From Fragilaria crotonensis (Eukaryota; Bacillariophyta; Fragilariophyceae; Fragilariales; Fragilariaceae), in assembly GCA_022925895.1 (NCBI GenBank), contig JAKSYS010000447.1:1-51822 (forward strand): a stretch of 51,822 nt of DNA, in the 5' to 3' direction. The position numbers and the translations under genes are program-made. The notes under the pieces were generated by a model. It did not search any database. It worked only from the letters and a program-made list of their open reading frames with translations, and had not been told where the DNA came from. This document shows, piece by piece, positions 41,600-51,800 of the stretch. Numbering within the stretch: the stretch's first letter is position 1; each line of letters starts with the position of its first letter.

Positions 41600-43491
41600 C
41601 GTTGTGACCGCCAAACCGCTGACTATGGCTGGATGCATATTTTGGGTACACGAGGTAGCTCTACGTAGGCCTAGTATTAATTTTTTTATTTCCGACGTCA
41701 AAAGTATACCAAGGTTACGGTACAGCTACTGAATTGGTGATTCTAATCGGGTTGTCAGTGCAGCTTTTGTTCATCTAGCCGAAATAGACCCCAACTGTGG
41801 CAATGAAGAAGTAGCTAGTCTAGTCGATGTACAATATAATGTTCGAGAGTTTCAGAACCCGCGACGTGAGCGCCAGCGTGACGAGATCTGCACCAACAAA
41901 GCAAGGTAATGGCAACAAGATGGTGAGCAGTCATGAGTCATGACCAGGAGGAATGAGCCCACAGTCGAACACCAAGAAAGGGTATGCTGAAATCAAAGTG
42001 ATTCCATCTCATCCGCCATGCTCTTGATTGCCCGGCTTGTTGGATAAATATAGTGAGGTCTGCTTTAAAGAAAGCAGCATTATGATTGTACGCAACATGA
42101 TTGCAGGCGACCGCACCCAACAAAATACATCCGAGATGTGCCATAGTAGCATATTCGTTCAAATTTCTTGGCAGGGTGAGGCAGCCACTCAGAAAGTAGC
42201 ATTTGATCTTTCAATCAACACCAATCAATTTGAAGTTGTTGACAATTAGGTTTGTATTGGGCAGCAGGATTGTGTAGTTCATGCCAATCTTGTATGAGAT
42301 ATCTTGGCTGGTCATTGACATATCCTGACAAATCGAATACTGGCCAAGAAGTCCGGTTATTCAAATTGATATTGACATATATCAGCCAATTCTGTCTCTC
42401 CCGATTCATGAACTTGAATGGGCAGAGAATTGGCAACTTCTGGATAGGTTTTACAGCAAAATCTCGAAACTTGCGCACCACCGCCGTGTCGGGTGACAAA
42501 TGCAAGTGAAGGGCTCCCAGCGTCAAGAAGTTCCTCACACGCGGTGTCCATGACTCGAGTCCTGCAGGATGATGATGGGTGATTCCTTATCTCTTAGCAG
42601 TGACAACAGATCACGAGATGCCGTGATGCATTGATCCAGCGATGGAACCAGGATTGGGCTCTAGTAGCCAAAACGTTTGGAGCTGCTTGCTAGCACCATC
42701 AAGGAGCACACCAACAACAGAGGCTTCATCGGTGACAGTATCAAATTCATCTTCCCTGTTAGTCTGCTATGACCTTCATCTGTATCCAGGCAATGCATGC
42801 CCAACTCATGGCACTTCACATGTCACGTCGTGAGAGCAAGCCATCGGTCGACACATCGACAGCCAACAAATTGATCCAACGTCTGGGAGCAAAAGTTCCG
42901 AGGAGTGACATTCTGTGAGCCTCTTCCGTCCTTATTTTGAAAGGAAAAAGTAGGAATGGTGAAAATGCTTCCAAGAATGTTCCAAACGGAGTTCACCACG
43001 TGTTCGCCTCGGGTGGGGATGCTCTAAGGGTTCGAATCTGGATCCATCCCAAGATCCACTGTCATCGTCATCATGGTTCGTGACATTTGGTATGACTGAC
43101 ACCAACACTCAATTGGGCAACATGCTGGTAACTGTTCTCTTCATCAGACAACGTTTCTGGAATCACAAGAGAAGAAGGTGCTCCCTTTACTGCCATCTCC
43201 TGGCGCGTGATCAGTAGAAATTGGAATGGTCGTGAATTTATCAAAACTGCGTTTTCTGTGGAGCTTCAATGTGCTTTCACTCATGAAGAGCAAGGAGATG
43301 ATGTAGCTTCAAGAAGCTCCACGGAATATCAAGAATTGGTTGAGATATTCACTGCCATGGTCAATGGAATGAAAAGCAAGTGATTTGGCGTGTAAATCAA
43401 TTTTCAATATGCGAGCGCTAAAAAAATAGTGGTACTAGTACGTAGAGCTCTACCTCGCGAATCCTCTTCGTGAATCCAGCCATACAGGGCA
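41600..43491. other. Mostly unassigned region between the GT23-like gene and U9
   Basis: No convincing gene. One minus ORF at 42215-42538 has protein-like composition and is listed separately. The right end (43451-43486) holds a segment also found, inverted, upstream of the WbsX-like gene. Confidence 0.4.
42215..42538 (-). CDS. Unrecognised ORF, possible gene remnant
   Basis: A 107-residue ORF with a natural-looking composition (FKFMNRERQNWLIYVNINL, PVFDLSGYVNDQPRYLIQDW). Upstream minus-strand sequence in the same direction also looks coding but contains stops, so it may be the C-terminal end of a decayed gene. No family recognised. Confidence 0.25.
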   Translation of the reverse strand: MRNFLTLGALHLHLSPDTAVVRKFRDFAVKPIQKLPILCPFKFMNRERQNWLIYVNINLNNRTSWPVFDLSGYVNDQPRYLIQDWHELHNPAAQYKPNCQQLQIDWC

Positions 43492-43777
43492 CCTAAGGAG
43501 AAGGAGCCGTTTCTATATAAAAAGTCTTCAAGTATTAATGCTGTTACTTGATACTACTGGTGGTGTTTTTATTTATTAGGATCACATACCACCGGCAGTG
43601 TTGATTTTTGTACCACTGGTGGGCCTTTTTAATTTGCAATATATACCACTGGTGGTACCGAGCTCCATACTACCAATGCAGTGTGAACAATCCTGGTAAT
43701 GCTTTTTTATGTAGACATTTTTTCAAAAAAAGAGGGAGTATTCCATTGGACTTGCCATGCAAAAAATCTATCACATC
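43492..43777 (+). repeat. Unit U9 of the CCTAAGG family
   Basis: Begins CCTAAGGAGAAGGAGCC and is close to U3 and U8. It is cut at ATCACATCCCT, about 10 bp before the helicase ATG seen in U8, by U10. The palindromic array at 43551-43658 has spacing like U3. Confidence 0.85.
43551..43658 (+). promoter_or_regulatory. U9 motif array: ATACCACTGGTGG sites
   Basis: Sites begin near 43551, 43587, 43610 and 43643. ATACTACTGGTGG, ATACCACCGGCAGTG, TACCACTGGTGGG and ATACCACTGGTGGT. Small indels alter the U3 spacing slightly. Confidence 0.65.
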
Positions 43778-43935
43778 CCTAAGGAAAAGGGGTTCAAAGT
43801 AGATAAAAAATCCTCAAGTATATATATTTTTACTTGAGGCCTCCGGAGCAATTTTATTTAGAGATTTTAGCTCCGGAGCCAATTTTGAACCTCCGGAGCT
43901 GACTGTTTACTTAATGAAATGTGCATTCGGAGCTA
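43778..43935 (+). repeat. Unit U10 of the CCTAAGG family
   Basis: Begins CCTAAGGAAAAGGGG. Array of CTCCGGAGC palindromes at 43841, 43871, 43891 and a variant at about 43926 (spacing 30, 20, 35 bp). The right boundary is unclear; the sequence beyond 43940 shows no family similarity. Confidence 0.7.
43841..43934 (+). promoter_or_regulatory. U10 motif array: GCTCCGGAGC palindromes
   Basis: Three exact CTCCGGAGC sites plus ATTCGGAGCT, arranged with the family's spacing of about two and three helical turns. A different motif from all other units in the window. Confidence 0.65.
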
Positions 43936-44095
43936 CACAGGGAGGCACAGAGCTCATCGTGTGTAGTTTTCTGGAAGGTCCGGCAATACACGCTTAGTCG
44001 TGAATCAAGGTCGAATTCACGCTGGCCGGAGGCGAACATCATTTCCGTTCTGTGTCTGGCTGGTGCTAAACTGGTTATGCCAGCGTCATCGTCGT

Positions 44096-44366
44096 TTTGC
44101 TGACACTTGCTGACGAAAAGACAGATCTGCTGACATCCGCTGACAAAAAACGAATTTGCTGACGTCTGCTGACGAAATTCGAATCTGCTGACATTTTCTG
44201 ACATATGATGACGAAAACGAGTTTTTTCCAGTACAAAAGCTACGGTGATGCTGACATCTTCTGACGTTTGCTGACGAGAATCAAGTTTGCTGACATTTGC
44301 TGACGAAAAGCAAAGCTGCTGACATTTGCTGACGAAAAAGAAATCTGCTGACATTTGCTGAACCTT
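44096..44366. repeat. Degenerate repeat of CTGACATTTGCTGACGAAAA
   Basis: About nine imperfect copies of a roughly 20-30-bp unit with paired TGAC words. TGACG-type cores are bZIP-like, so a regulatory array is possible, but it may be a plain minisatellite. The minus-strand ORF over it (CQQ-rich) is a repeat shadow. Confidence 0.75.
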
Positions 44367-44649
44367 GCCAGCTCGAATGATACGACAAAGATCCTAACAA
44401 GCTCTCATCACGCCGGCCGGTCATTGGCTGGCGCGCACATCCTTAAGGTAAATCTGTTAATCGCGAAACGTGCTTGGGCCGGACCTTCCTGGTAATAACT
44501 TCTTGCGTAGCCACTTTTCCACCAAAGAAGTGGAGTATGACATCCAGTAATCTAAATACGTACAGTGTCATACCGCTGTAACGTACAATACTGTAGTTTT
44601 TAAACGAAATACAGTTGATTCATCATACTGTTGTCTGCATTTGTCACAT

Positions 44650-45368
44650 ACAAGTACCTACTAGTACAAGTACCTACTACCGTATTTCACGGAGATTTGT
44701 ACCCCGCGCATTCCTGTACCCACCCCTCCCAAAATTATGCACATTTTCGAACCACTCGACTCAAAAATGAACGTCCATTTGTTATCCTTTGGCAGAAAAA
44801 TCCTGGCATTTCACCGAAACGTCAGGTCATTTGAATTCCACTCGATGAAAGCTAGTTATGCATGTATAACTCTAATGATCAGAAGACGAGTTTAAATATT
44901 CATTTTCCTTTTTTTCCGTAGTCAGCCCGACATAAATTTTTCACGGATTCCCTTTATCCATCTGACATTTTCGATGAAAATTTGGTGGGATTCCGGAACC
45001 CCTCGATGAACATTTGGTCGGTACAAATCTCCGTGAAATACGGTAGTACAAGTACCTACTAGTACAAGTACCTACTAGTACAAGTACCTACTAGTACAAG
45101 TACCTACTAGTACAAGTACCTACTAGTACAAGTACCTACTAGTACAAGTACCTACTAGTACAAGTACCTACTAGTACAAGTACCTACTAGTACAAGTACC
45201 TACTAGTACAAGTACCTACTAGTACAAGTACCTACTAGTACAAGTACCTACTAGTACAAGTACCTACTAGTACAAGTACCTACTAGTACAAGTACCTACT
45301 AGTACAAGTACCTACTAGTACAAGTACCTACTAGTACAAGTACCTACTAGTACAAGTACCTACTAGTA
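44650..45368. repeat. 16-bp minisatellite AGTACAAGTACCTACT, split by a MITE
   Basis: About two copies at 44650-44679 and about twenty uninterrupted copies at 45044-45368, nearly all identical. The MITE at 44680-45043 separates the two parts without phase change. Confidence 0.95.
44680..45043. mobile_element. 364-bp MITE with 24-bp TIRs and TA duplication
   Basis: Left end starts CCGTATTTCACGGAGATTTG (24 bp, to 44703); the right end (45020-45043) is its exact reverse complement. Both sides are flanked by TA (44678-44679, 45044-45045). Removing the element and one TA restores the minisatellite phase. No coding capacity. The TA target suggests mobilisation by a Tc1/mariner-type transposase, but its TIRs differ from those of the element at 994-4534. 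Confidence 0.9.
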
Positions 45369-45497
45369 AAAAAACTAGAATTCAAATTAACGTGCTATCG
45401 CTACGCCCAATACGAGAAGACGTTCGACCCGCACGGATAGGCACTGTACTGGAGTATACAGTAGCTATCGTCGCTTGTTCAACCTGAGAAGCCACCT

Positions 45498-46233
45498 CTA
45501 GCGCACCCCAAAGTAGTCTCGAATCGACCTCATACCAGTAGTCGCTCTCCGCTTAACTTGGCGATAGCTCTCGCGAAAGATCGGGGCATTCATTGCCAAC
45601 CAATTCTGAGTAACCCACAAGGAATGCTGTTCATGTTCCGTCGCATCAGCGTGTAATAACTTCTGAACATGTGTTTCATAAAGTGTGCGGTGTCGGTATA
45701 TCTCCGAGAGTTGTCGCCTCACCCTCGCGAGTAGTTGTCTCCAGCCTGGTACGTTCTGCCATGTCCGTGCACTTCGATTCCTTTGTTTCCACAACTTATA
45801 CCACTGTTTCCACAAAGTAAAATCACGCTCGCTTGCCATGTTGAACTTTGCCCTGCCGTCGTTTCTTTGCCGTGTTGAGTCAAATGATATTGTCGCTGTT
45901 GAGATTCCCAAGCCGCACTAAACCGCCTGAGTAGTACTTGTGCCCATCCGATCTTGTTTTGTTGAAGAACAATTTCGCAATGTAGGGTGATACCATCTGG
46001 ACAAAGGATGATGTCGTTGTCGGAAGAATCAAACCATTGACGCAACCCATCCAGCATTAATTCACACAGCATCGGTGATGTATTCGAGTGAATGAAGGAG
46101 TCTCGGAGTCGCGCCAGGAGCTGTGTCCGCCATTCGCCACGAGTGCTGTGCTGACATCGGATGATGTGAAAATAATCCTCGTCGAGGGAACCGCACATCG
46201 CGCACTTACGATTCCCCCCGTCGAATTTGTTTG
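45498..46233 (-). pseudogene. C-terminal fragment of a reverse-transcriptase-type retroelement protein
   Basis: Two minus frames (45719-46198 and 45498-45911) join after a frameshift near 45890. The start has a zinc-binding pattern, CAMCG...HIIRC, followed by QQNKIGWAQVLLRRFSAAW and a Trp-rich WKQWYKLWKQRN. This layout (CXXC...H...C, QN.IGW, W..RN) is typical of the C-terminal domain of non-LTR-like RT proteins common in diatom genomes; this is family recall, not a search. The rest is cut off at 46234 by the start of U8. Confidence 0.5.
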
Positions 46234-46292
46234 CCTAAGGAGAAGGCCCTGTTTCTAGATAAAAAGTCTTCAAGTATGAATGCTTTTACTTG

Positions 46293-46413
46293 ATACCACT
46301 GGTGGTGTTTTTATTTAGGATCACATACCACCGGTGTAGATTTTTGTACCACTGGTGGGCCTTTTTAACTAGCAATATATACCACTGGTGGTACCGAGCT
46401 CCATACTACCAAT
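46293..46413 (+). promoter_or_regulatory. U8 motif array: ATACCACTGGTGGT sites
   Basis: Sites begin near 46293, 46325, 46346 and 46378 (spacing 32, 21, 32 bp) plus a degenerate ACTACCAATG near 46404. The pattern is the same as U3, about 110-230 bp upstream of the helicase ATG. Confidence 0.7.
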
Positions 46414-46524
46414 GCACTGTGAACAATCCTGGTAATGCTTTTTTATGTAGACAATTTTTCAAAAAAAGAGTGAGTATTCCATTGGACTCGCCATGCAAAA
46501 AATCTATCACACCCCATCATCATC

Positions 46525-49500
46525 ATGTCTGCAAAGACAAATGCAACTATTGAGGTTGAACCAGTAATGCTTTTCACTTTCTCTCCCTTTGGCCTATCCT
46601 GTCAGCAATGTACAAACAATTTCACTATTCAGTTGGATACAAGATGCATCTCCCGTCATCTGAAAAAACATGGTATGGACAGCAGCATTGCTACTGCTCG
46701 TTCTCTTTTCAACACATTCCAAAAAGAACTTGAAGTTGTGAAGGCGTCTGGCACAATGGACCAATACCGAAGTGATATGAAAACTTACAGTGGTTATTCC
46801 TGCCTCTGCGGTCAAAATTTCAATTCAAGAAAGGATAGTGCACGTCGACATTGCACAAGGTCAGGTTGTGATCCTTCTAAATTGCTGAAGGTCAACCTCA
46901 TCAAGCTCTGTTGTGGTCGATATGTATCAGAATCTCGTTAAGTTTTTTTGAGGATCAACCACCGCGTATCAGGGAGCAATTTGATTACTGCCAGGCAAGA
47001 GCGGCTTTGCTTCCCTTCCTTCCACCAAGGAAAAGCAAGATCATACGTACACTACATGTACACCCCATCATTGCTGGTTGTGCTCGTCCACAAGACTTTG
47101 AAAGAAAGATTAAAATGACTTCATTTCTATCCATTCTCCACCGAGTCAAACTCTTGAGTCAGTTCTGATCAAAATTCATAACCAAGCTGAAAATTGGCTA
47201 TTAAATTTTGCACAGAAGAATATTTTGATGGTGCCAGGGAATCTCCGAGCTGGACTTCAAAATTTTGATCGTGGTGAAGTCAATGATGTTTCACAAGGAA
47301 AGACCTATACAATGCAGCATGATCCAACCAGCTTACTACCTGAATTGAAGAAGCTTCTATCCTATTCGTTCCGCAAGGGCCTATTTGCATCAAGTGGTTT
47401 TGATGAAAGTGATCAATTTGCAGTTGCATATTTTTTGAAGGATTTTTTGCTTGAAGTTCCACCATCAGTTGCCACGCATCCCTTTGTGGTGGAATTCTGT
47501 CTCATGTTTTGTATCCGCTCAGGAATCAAAAATCTCTCTGATATCCTGTGACACGGTGTCGTCTTTATTCGCCAAGGTAGCATCGCTTCTGAAAGCAGCA
47601 GTATGCTCCGTCATCTGTTCTTTTTCAGAGCAGTCATCCACTCATTCTGGAGATTCGCTTGTGTCATCTGTTCGCAAGGCTCCTGTACTACATATTCTTT
47701 CACCAATGGTTCGACAAATAAGAGGCACGAACGACTACCAAAAGGCAAAAACTATGATTGACTCAGGTGGAAATATCATTGTTGACCAACATTTCCATAC
47801 GACATCTGGTCACGCATAGTTCCCACAGCTGTCACCTTGATGGGAGTCATTAACTCATTTGGCTGATGGTTCCTGGTGGGAGCCTGTGGTTGATCCATCA
47901 ACATTTGTCAGAATCCATGTCATGATGACACGGCAGACATTTCATTGCTCGATGTCACCCTGTTGGAATGTTGGACTTTCTTTCCTTGTTGATCAGTTGG
48001 ATTGTTTTATGGCACTGTTGAAGATGGCATTTCATGGTTTTGGAGGAGGATCTGGCAAGGATGAGAGAGTTGACAGAACCGACTATGTTCCACTGCGTGT
48101 ACAGCAATGATGCTGTTTATTACTCCATGACGTCACTGAAGGGTTTTAACAGTTCTTCGTCGTCGGTTCAAGAAAGTCGAGCGAAAACTCCCTCCTGTTA
48201 TCACTCGATACTTTTTGTTGTATCGATCTCGTCAATGCGAATGTAAATCTTTTGAGCAATCCGATTCCTTTGATTTTTCCAAAGCGGAGAACACCTTCAA
48301 ATTTTGGTGTTCCAAATGTGATCAGGAATATTTTCAATTTGGATTCATCACCCGATATGCGGCAGATTCGACAGTTTTGGGCTTGTGTATCGAATTTCGT
48401 TACTGGTGATGATGAGGATGGAAAGGCCTTTTTGACGTCCACGGCAAGCTCTGTGGCGGCATCAAAAATGGGGCACTCCAAGATGACACATGGTGTTGCT
48501 TATTCAAGCAAACGACTCAGGGCTGAGGAATCACACTTCAATGCTTATCACTTTGCCATCGGGGACACATCATATGAGATGTCAAAAACCAATTGTGCAA
48601 ACTCTCATTGGGTGATATTCGGATGGCAATGTCACCGGGTACCGAAGGCTATTTCATCAGATGGTCACAACTATCTTTCATCTCAACAGAAGGAACTTGT
48701 TGAGTTTGGATATGGTTGTCACGATGACTCAATGCAGATGCAACAACATTGCTTTGACTTCTCCCCTGGTGAAGGAAAATCTGAAGTTTTCATTATTCCC
48801 ACCATTGCAAGACGGATCGGCAATCAAAGAAGCAAATGATAATTCATGTGTCGCCCTATAATTTTTGGCTCTCTACCAATCCAATAATGCAACCACTGCT
48901 TTTGACAAAGTCGGCTTTGGAACAAGCATTTCCACTTGCATCTTCACTGGCGGGGACATCAATGTTGGATTGTTACCCGATGAGCTTTCCAACAAGGAGG
49001 ATCTCCCAAACATTCTCTTCAACCTGGACGCTCTCTTCAACTTGTTCACGTTTCATTTTGAAACATTCAAGTCATGGATTGACGTCATGGATAAGATTGT
49101 TATTGATGAGGTCCATACTTTTCTTACAGAATTAAGCTTTCGGGAGAAGTATCAGGTTTATTGGAGACTTGCTGTTCTTGGGATTCCGATTGTGGCATTG
49201 AGTGGATCAGTCCCTTTGTTCATTCTTTCTAAATTTGCAATGCGACTTTGTTTGTCTCGTGACAAACAGATGAATGACATCAAGATTATTCACGGCGGTC
49301 CTTTTGGACATTTTCCTCATGGATTCCGAATCAAATTTTCAGTCACACCGAGATACATACACCAAGTTGCCAGTTTTGCTATTCATCGTGTGCATGAGGG
49401 TGTGGGAGCAGTTCATATCTTTGTTGTTGACAAGTGTGATGGAGAACTTCTTGAACAGCGCATTACATCCAAATCTGTAAATTGTGTCTTCATATCGTCT

Positions 49501-50488
49501 GATACCCCCGCAGAAGATTTGAAGGCTGTTGCTAAAAAATGGGGCATGGGAGGATTCGACATCCTGATATCAACCTCGATTGCATTAGTTGGGAATGAAA
49601 ACCCTGCTTGCCGATCGTTGTTTGCGCTGGGTACCTGTTCGATGCTATGCAGGTTATTCAAGGGTTTGGTCGCCTTCGACAGTACATGAGAATTCCTAGC
49701 GGCCAAATCTTCTTTGCGGCACCAGAAGCCTTGTCAAACGAAGAATCAAGGACGATGAACAGCGATTCACAAGGCTTCTGAATGAAAACCTTGTATCTGA
49801 GGGGATCATGCACTTTTAGACAAACAATGACTTCGGGCGGTGTACGTGACTGGACCATGGATGCAGCATCAGAAACCGTGACTGTGCATTGAAGGTTATG
49901 TCACAGTCATTTGGAAAGAGATGGAGAATTGCGGTGCTTGCCATTTTGTCGCCACATTCCAACCCATAATGCTCAGGCTGAGGCCACCAAACGGATGGCA
50001 ACTGAAAGGCGAAACGAACAAGCGACTGAACGAGTCCTTCAAAAGCTTTGTGTTGTCTTGCGGCAACAAGACTTATTGTCGTGGAACTCCTTATTGAATG
50101 GGAAGGGCAGCAAATCACTGCCTGAGAATAAAGGTTGTTGTTTCCTCTGGAAAACTGTTATCAATGCGGTGTGAGTTCTCATGACCGCCAGCTTTGTTTT
50201 GATAAGACCTATTTGAATAATGTGGCTTGTTGTGAGTGTTGGGTTTTCAAAAAGGTACCAGGCTCTAAACATCACGCAAAGACAGATTGTGAAGTAAAGG
50301 GTAGGTTGAGGCGGTTGTTGTCACATCATTTTGTTAACACCAAGGTTAAGGGATCATTCAAGGACTTCCTTGAGGGTATCTACACTTCCTCGACCTCGTT
50401 CTGTGAGTTCATGGCTGTGATTGATAGTACTTACAATACAAAAATAATTCTATTTAGAGAAGAGCTAAGTTGTTGGAAGGCACTGTAA
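46525..50488 (+). pseudogene. Zinc-finger/RecQ-like SF2 helicase gene, longest copy, multiply frameshifted
   Basis: Starts at ATG 46525. Residues 16-49: LFTFSPFGLSCQQC then ISRHLKKHG, a C-X2-C...H-X3-H finger (Cys26, Cys29, His45, His49). A second Cys/His element (YSCLCGQNF...RRHC) is near 95. Middle blocks (MVPGNLRAGLQ, WWEPVVD, HFNAYHFAIGDTSYE) match the U2 gene. Helicase motif I SPGEGKSE at about 48766, the DEVH box in VIDEVHTF at about 49104, motif III LSGS, motif V LISTSIALVG, and motif VI QGFGRLRQ at about 49660. The C-terminus (50135-50488) has CYQCG, CCECW and H/C pairs suggesting a zinc domain. At least eight frame changes make it a pseudogene. Finger plus RecQ-like core plus Cys-rich tail resembles fungal telomere-linked helicases, an inference from architecture. 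Confidence 0.75.
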
Positions 50489-50741
50489 TGTTTTGTTCGA
50501 GTAGCCCGCGGAGATTTACTGTCCGTCAACCGGGGAACGCGGGCACTGGAATGTTGTTCGAGTAGCCGCGGAGATTTACTGTCCGTCAACCGGGGAACGT
50601 GGGCACTGGAATGTCTTGTTCGAGTAGCCCCGCAGAGATTTACTGTCCGTCAACCGTGTAACGGGGCACTGGAATGTTTTGTTCGAGTAGCCCCGCAGAG
50701 ATTTACTGTCCGTCAACCGGGGAACGCGGGGCACTGGAATA
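50479..50741. repeat. Four tandem copies of a 60-65-bp repeat
   Basis: GGCACTG(G/T)AATG begins at 50479, 50542, 50602, 50665 and 50730 (last partial). Each unit holds TTGTTCGAGTAGCC, GAGATTTACTGTCCGTCAAC and a GC-rich end. The first copy overlaps the helicase stop codon (50488). Confidence 0.9.
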
Positions 50742-50817
50742 TTATCAAGTAATCATGAAGTGCGTAACAATCATCCAGATTGTTTGCACCTGTAAACACA
50801 CAACTACTAAAACAGAG

Positions 50818-51800
50818 CTAATTCAAACTATTATCATTCTTACCAACCACAGCCGTTTTCAGGTACAAGGACAAACAAAAGACATCCACACTTTGAAATG
50901 CAGAAGTACGAGAGGACAAACAGTGGTGATACAGCGGATTGAAAATCAGCATGTCACCTGGTCTCAATGCAACAGCGATTCCTTGTTCGGCAAAAGTGAA
51001 ATAGTTACTGACATCAGCATCCATGCTGTACCTGTCAATGTCTTGCTGCAGTCGTGCTCAGAAGTAACGGTTGTCAAAGAATAAAAGAAATCCTCATCAA
51101 CATGGGAATTCAAATAGTAGTTCCGCCACAAGCAAGACTTCCCAGATTGGATTGGAGGACACTCCACTGATCTCCTTCCACTCACCAAGTACTTGTGCAA
51201 TGCGCAGACCACGGAGTTCGTTTGATGGAATGTAGCCCTTGGCAGCTTCCTCCAACGTGCCATTAACTTTCTAATTGAGTTCCTGTCAGCAATGTTCAAT
51301 TTCTGCGGCCAGATCTCAGAAACGCCCACAGAGCCTCGGTTTGGTTTCAATCCCACTGTCACATACTTGCCATTGTCTTCCGCCACTGTGATTCGAGTCT
51401 TTCCACGCACTTCAGCTGCTCGCTTCGCATCATCTAAGGCATACAGAGAAGCAATTGTCTTTTTCACATGTGTCATTTTATGGATTGCATCGTGACGGGG
51501 GATCAAGGTAAACACAGTGTCACCAGCAGCAGACTCCATTCTGGCTCCAAAAATGGTGTCGATTACCTTTAGATCTTCCATTGCTGAAAGCATAATGCCA
51601 TTGTCAATGGGATTGGGGAGACTTCTCCTGGGTGTCCCACTATAAAACACAGGGCGCGTGCCCAAGAATGACCTTCCCATTGCGTGCACATTTGATGGCA
51701 ACACCTCCTGAAGGCTGGCGATTTTCTTTGACTTCTTATTATCTCTACGTTTGCCCAGCTTGCTATTTGGCGTATCTTTTGTCGTCGATGCATCGTGCAA
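50818..51800 (-). pseudogene. 2OG-Fe(II) dioxygenase-like protein, one frameshift
   Basis: The first frame (50964-51800) runs from MHDASTTKDTPNSKLGKR to NSHVDEDFFYSLTTV; a shift near 51040 continues in 50818-51024 with YFTFAEQGIAVALRPGDMLI, FNPLYHHC and SLYLKTAVVG. HVD supplies the His-X-Asp metal ligands and HHC a plausible distal His, with a PGD turn between, as in jelly-roll 2OG oxygenases. Similar proteins are common and multicopy in diatom genomes. The substrate is unknown; distant resemblance to JBP/TET-like enzymes is only an idea. The N-terminal 60 residues are basic and disordered-looking. The start at 51800 is near the window edge, so more could lie outside. Confidence 0.5.

Larger units (their letters stand above)
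46234..50488 (+). repeat. Unit U8 of the CCTAAGG family, longest copy
   Basis: Begins CCTAAGGAGAAGGCCCTG. The array is at 46293-46413, the gene start at 46525 and the gene end near 50488. A tandem repeat follows. No CCTAAGG-type end or inverted end is seen on the right, so the true right boundary is unknown. Confidence 0.8.

Noticed and set aside
43911-44354. CQQ-rich 147-codon minus ORF
   Set aside because: A shadow of the degenerate TGAC repeat; composition is set by the repeat.
45044-45368. CRISPR-like array of short repeats
   Set aside because: The 16-bp units are strictly adjacent with no spacers; it is a minisatellite in a eukaryotic context.
16838-46240. True telomere repeat arrays
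   Set aside because: Only single CCCTAA-like words occur at unit starts; no tandem CCCTAA run is present in the window.
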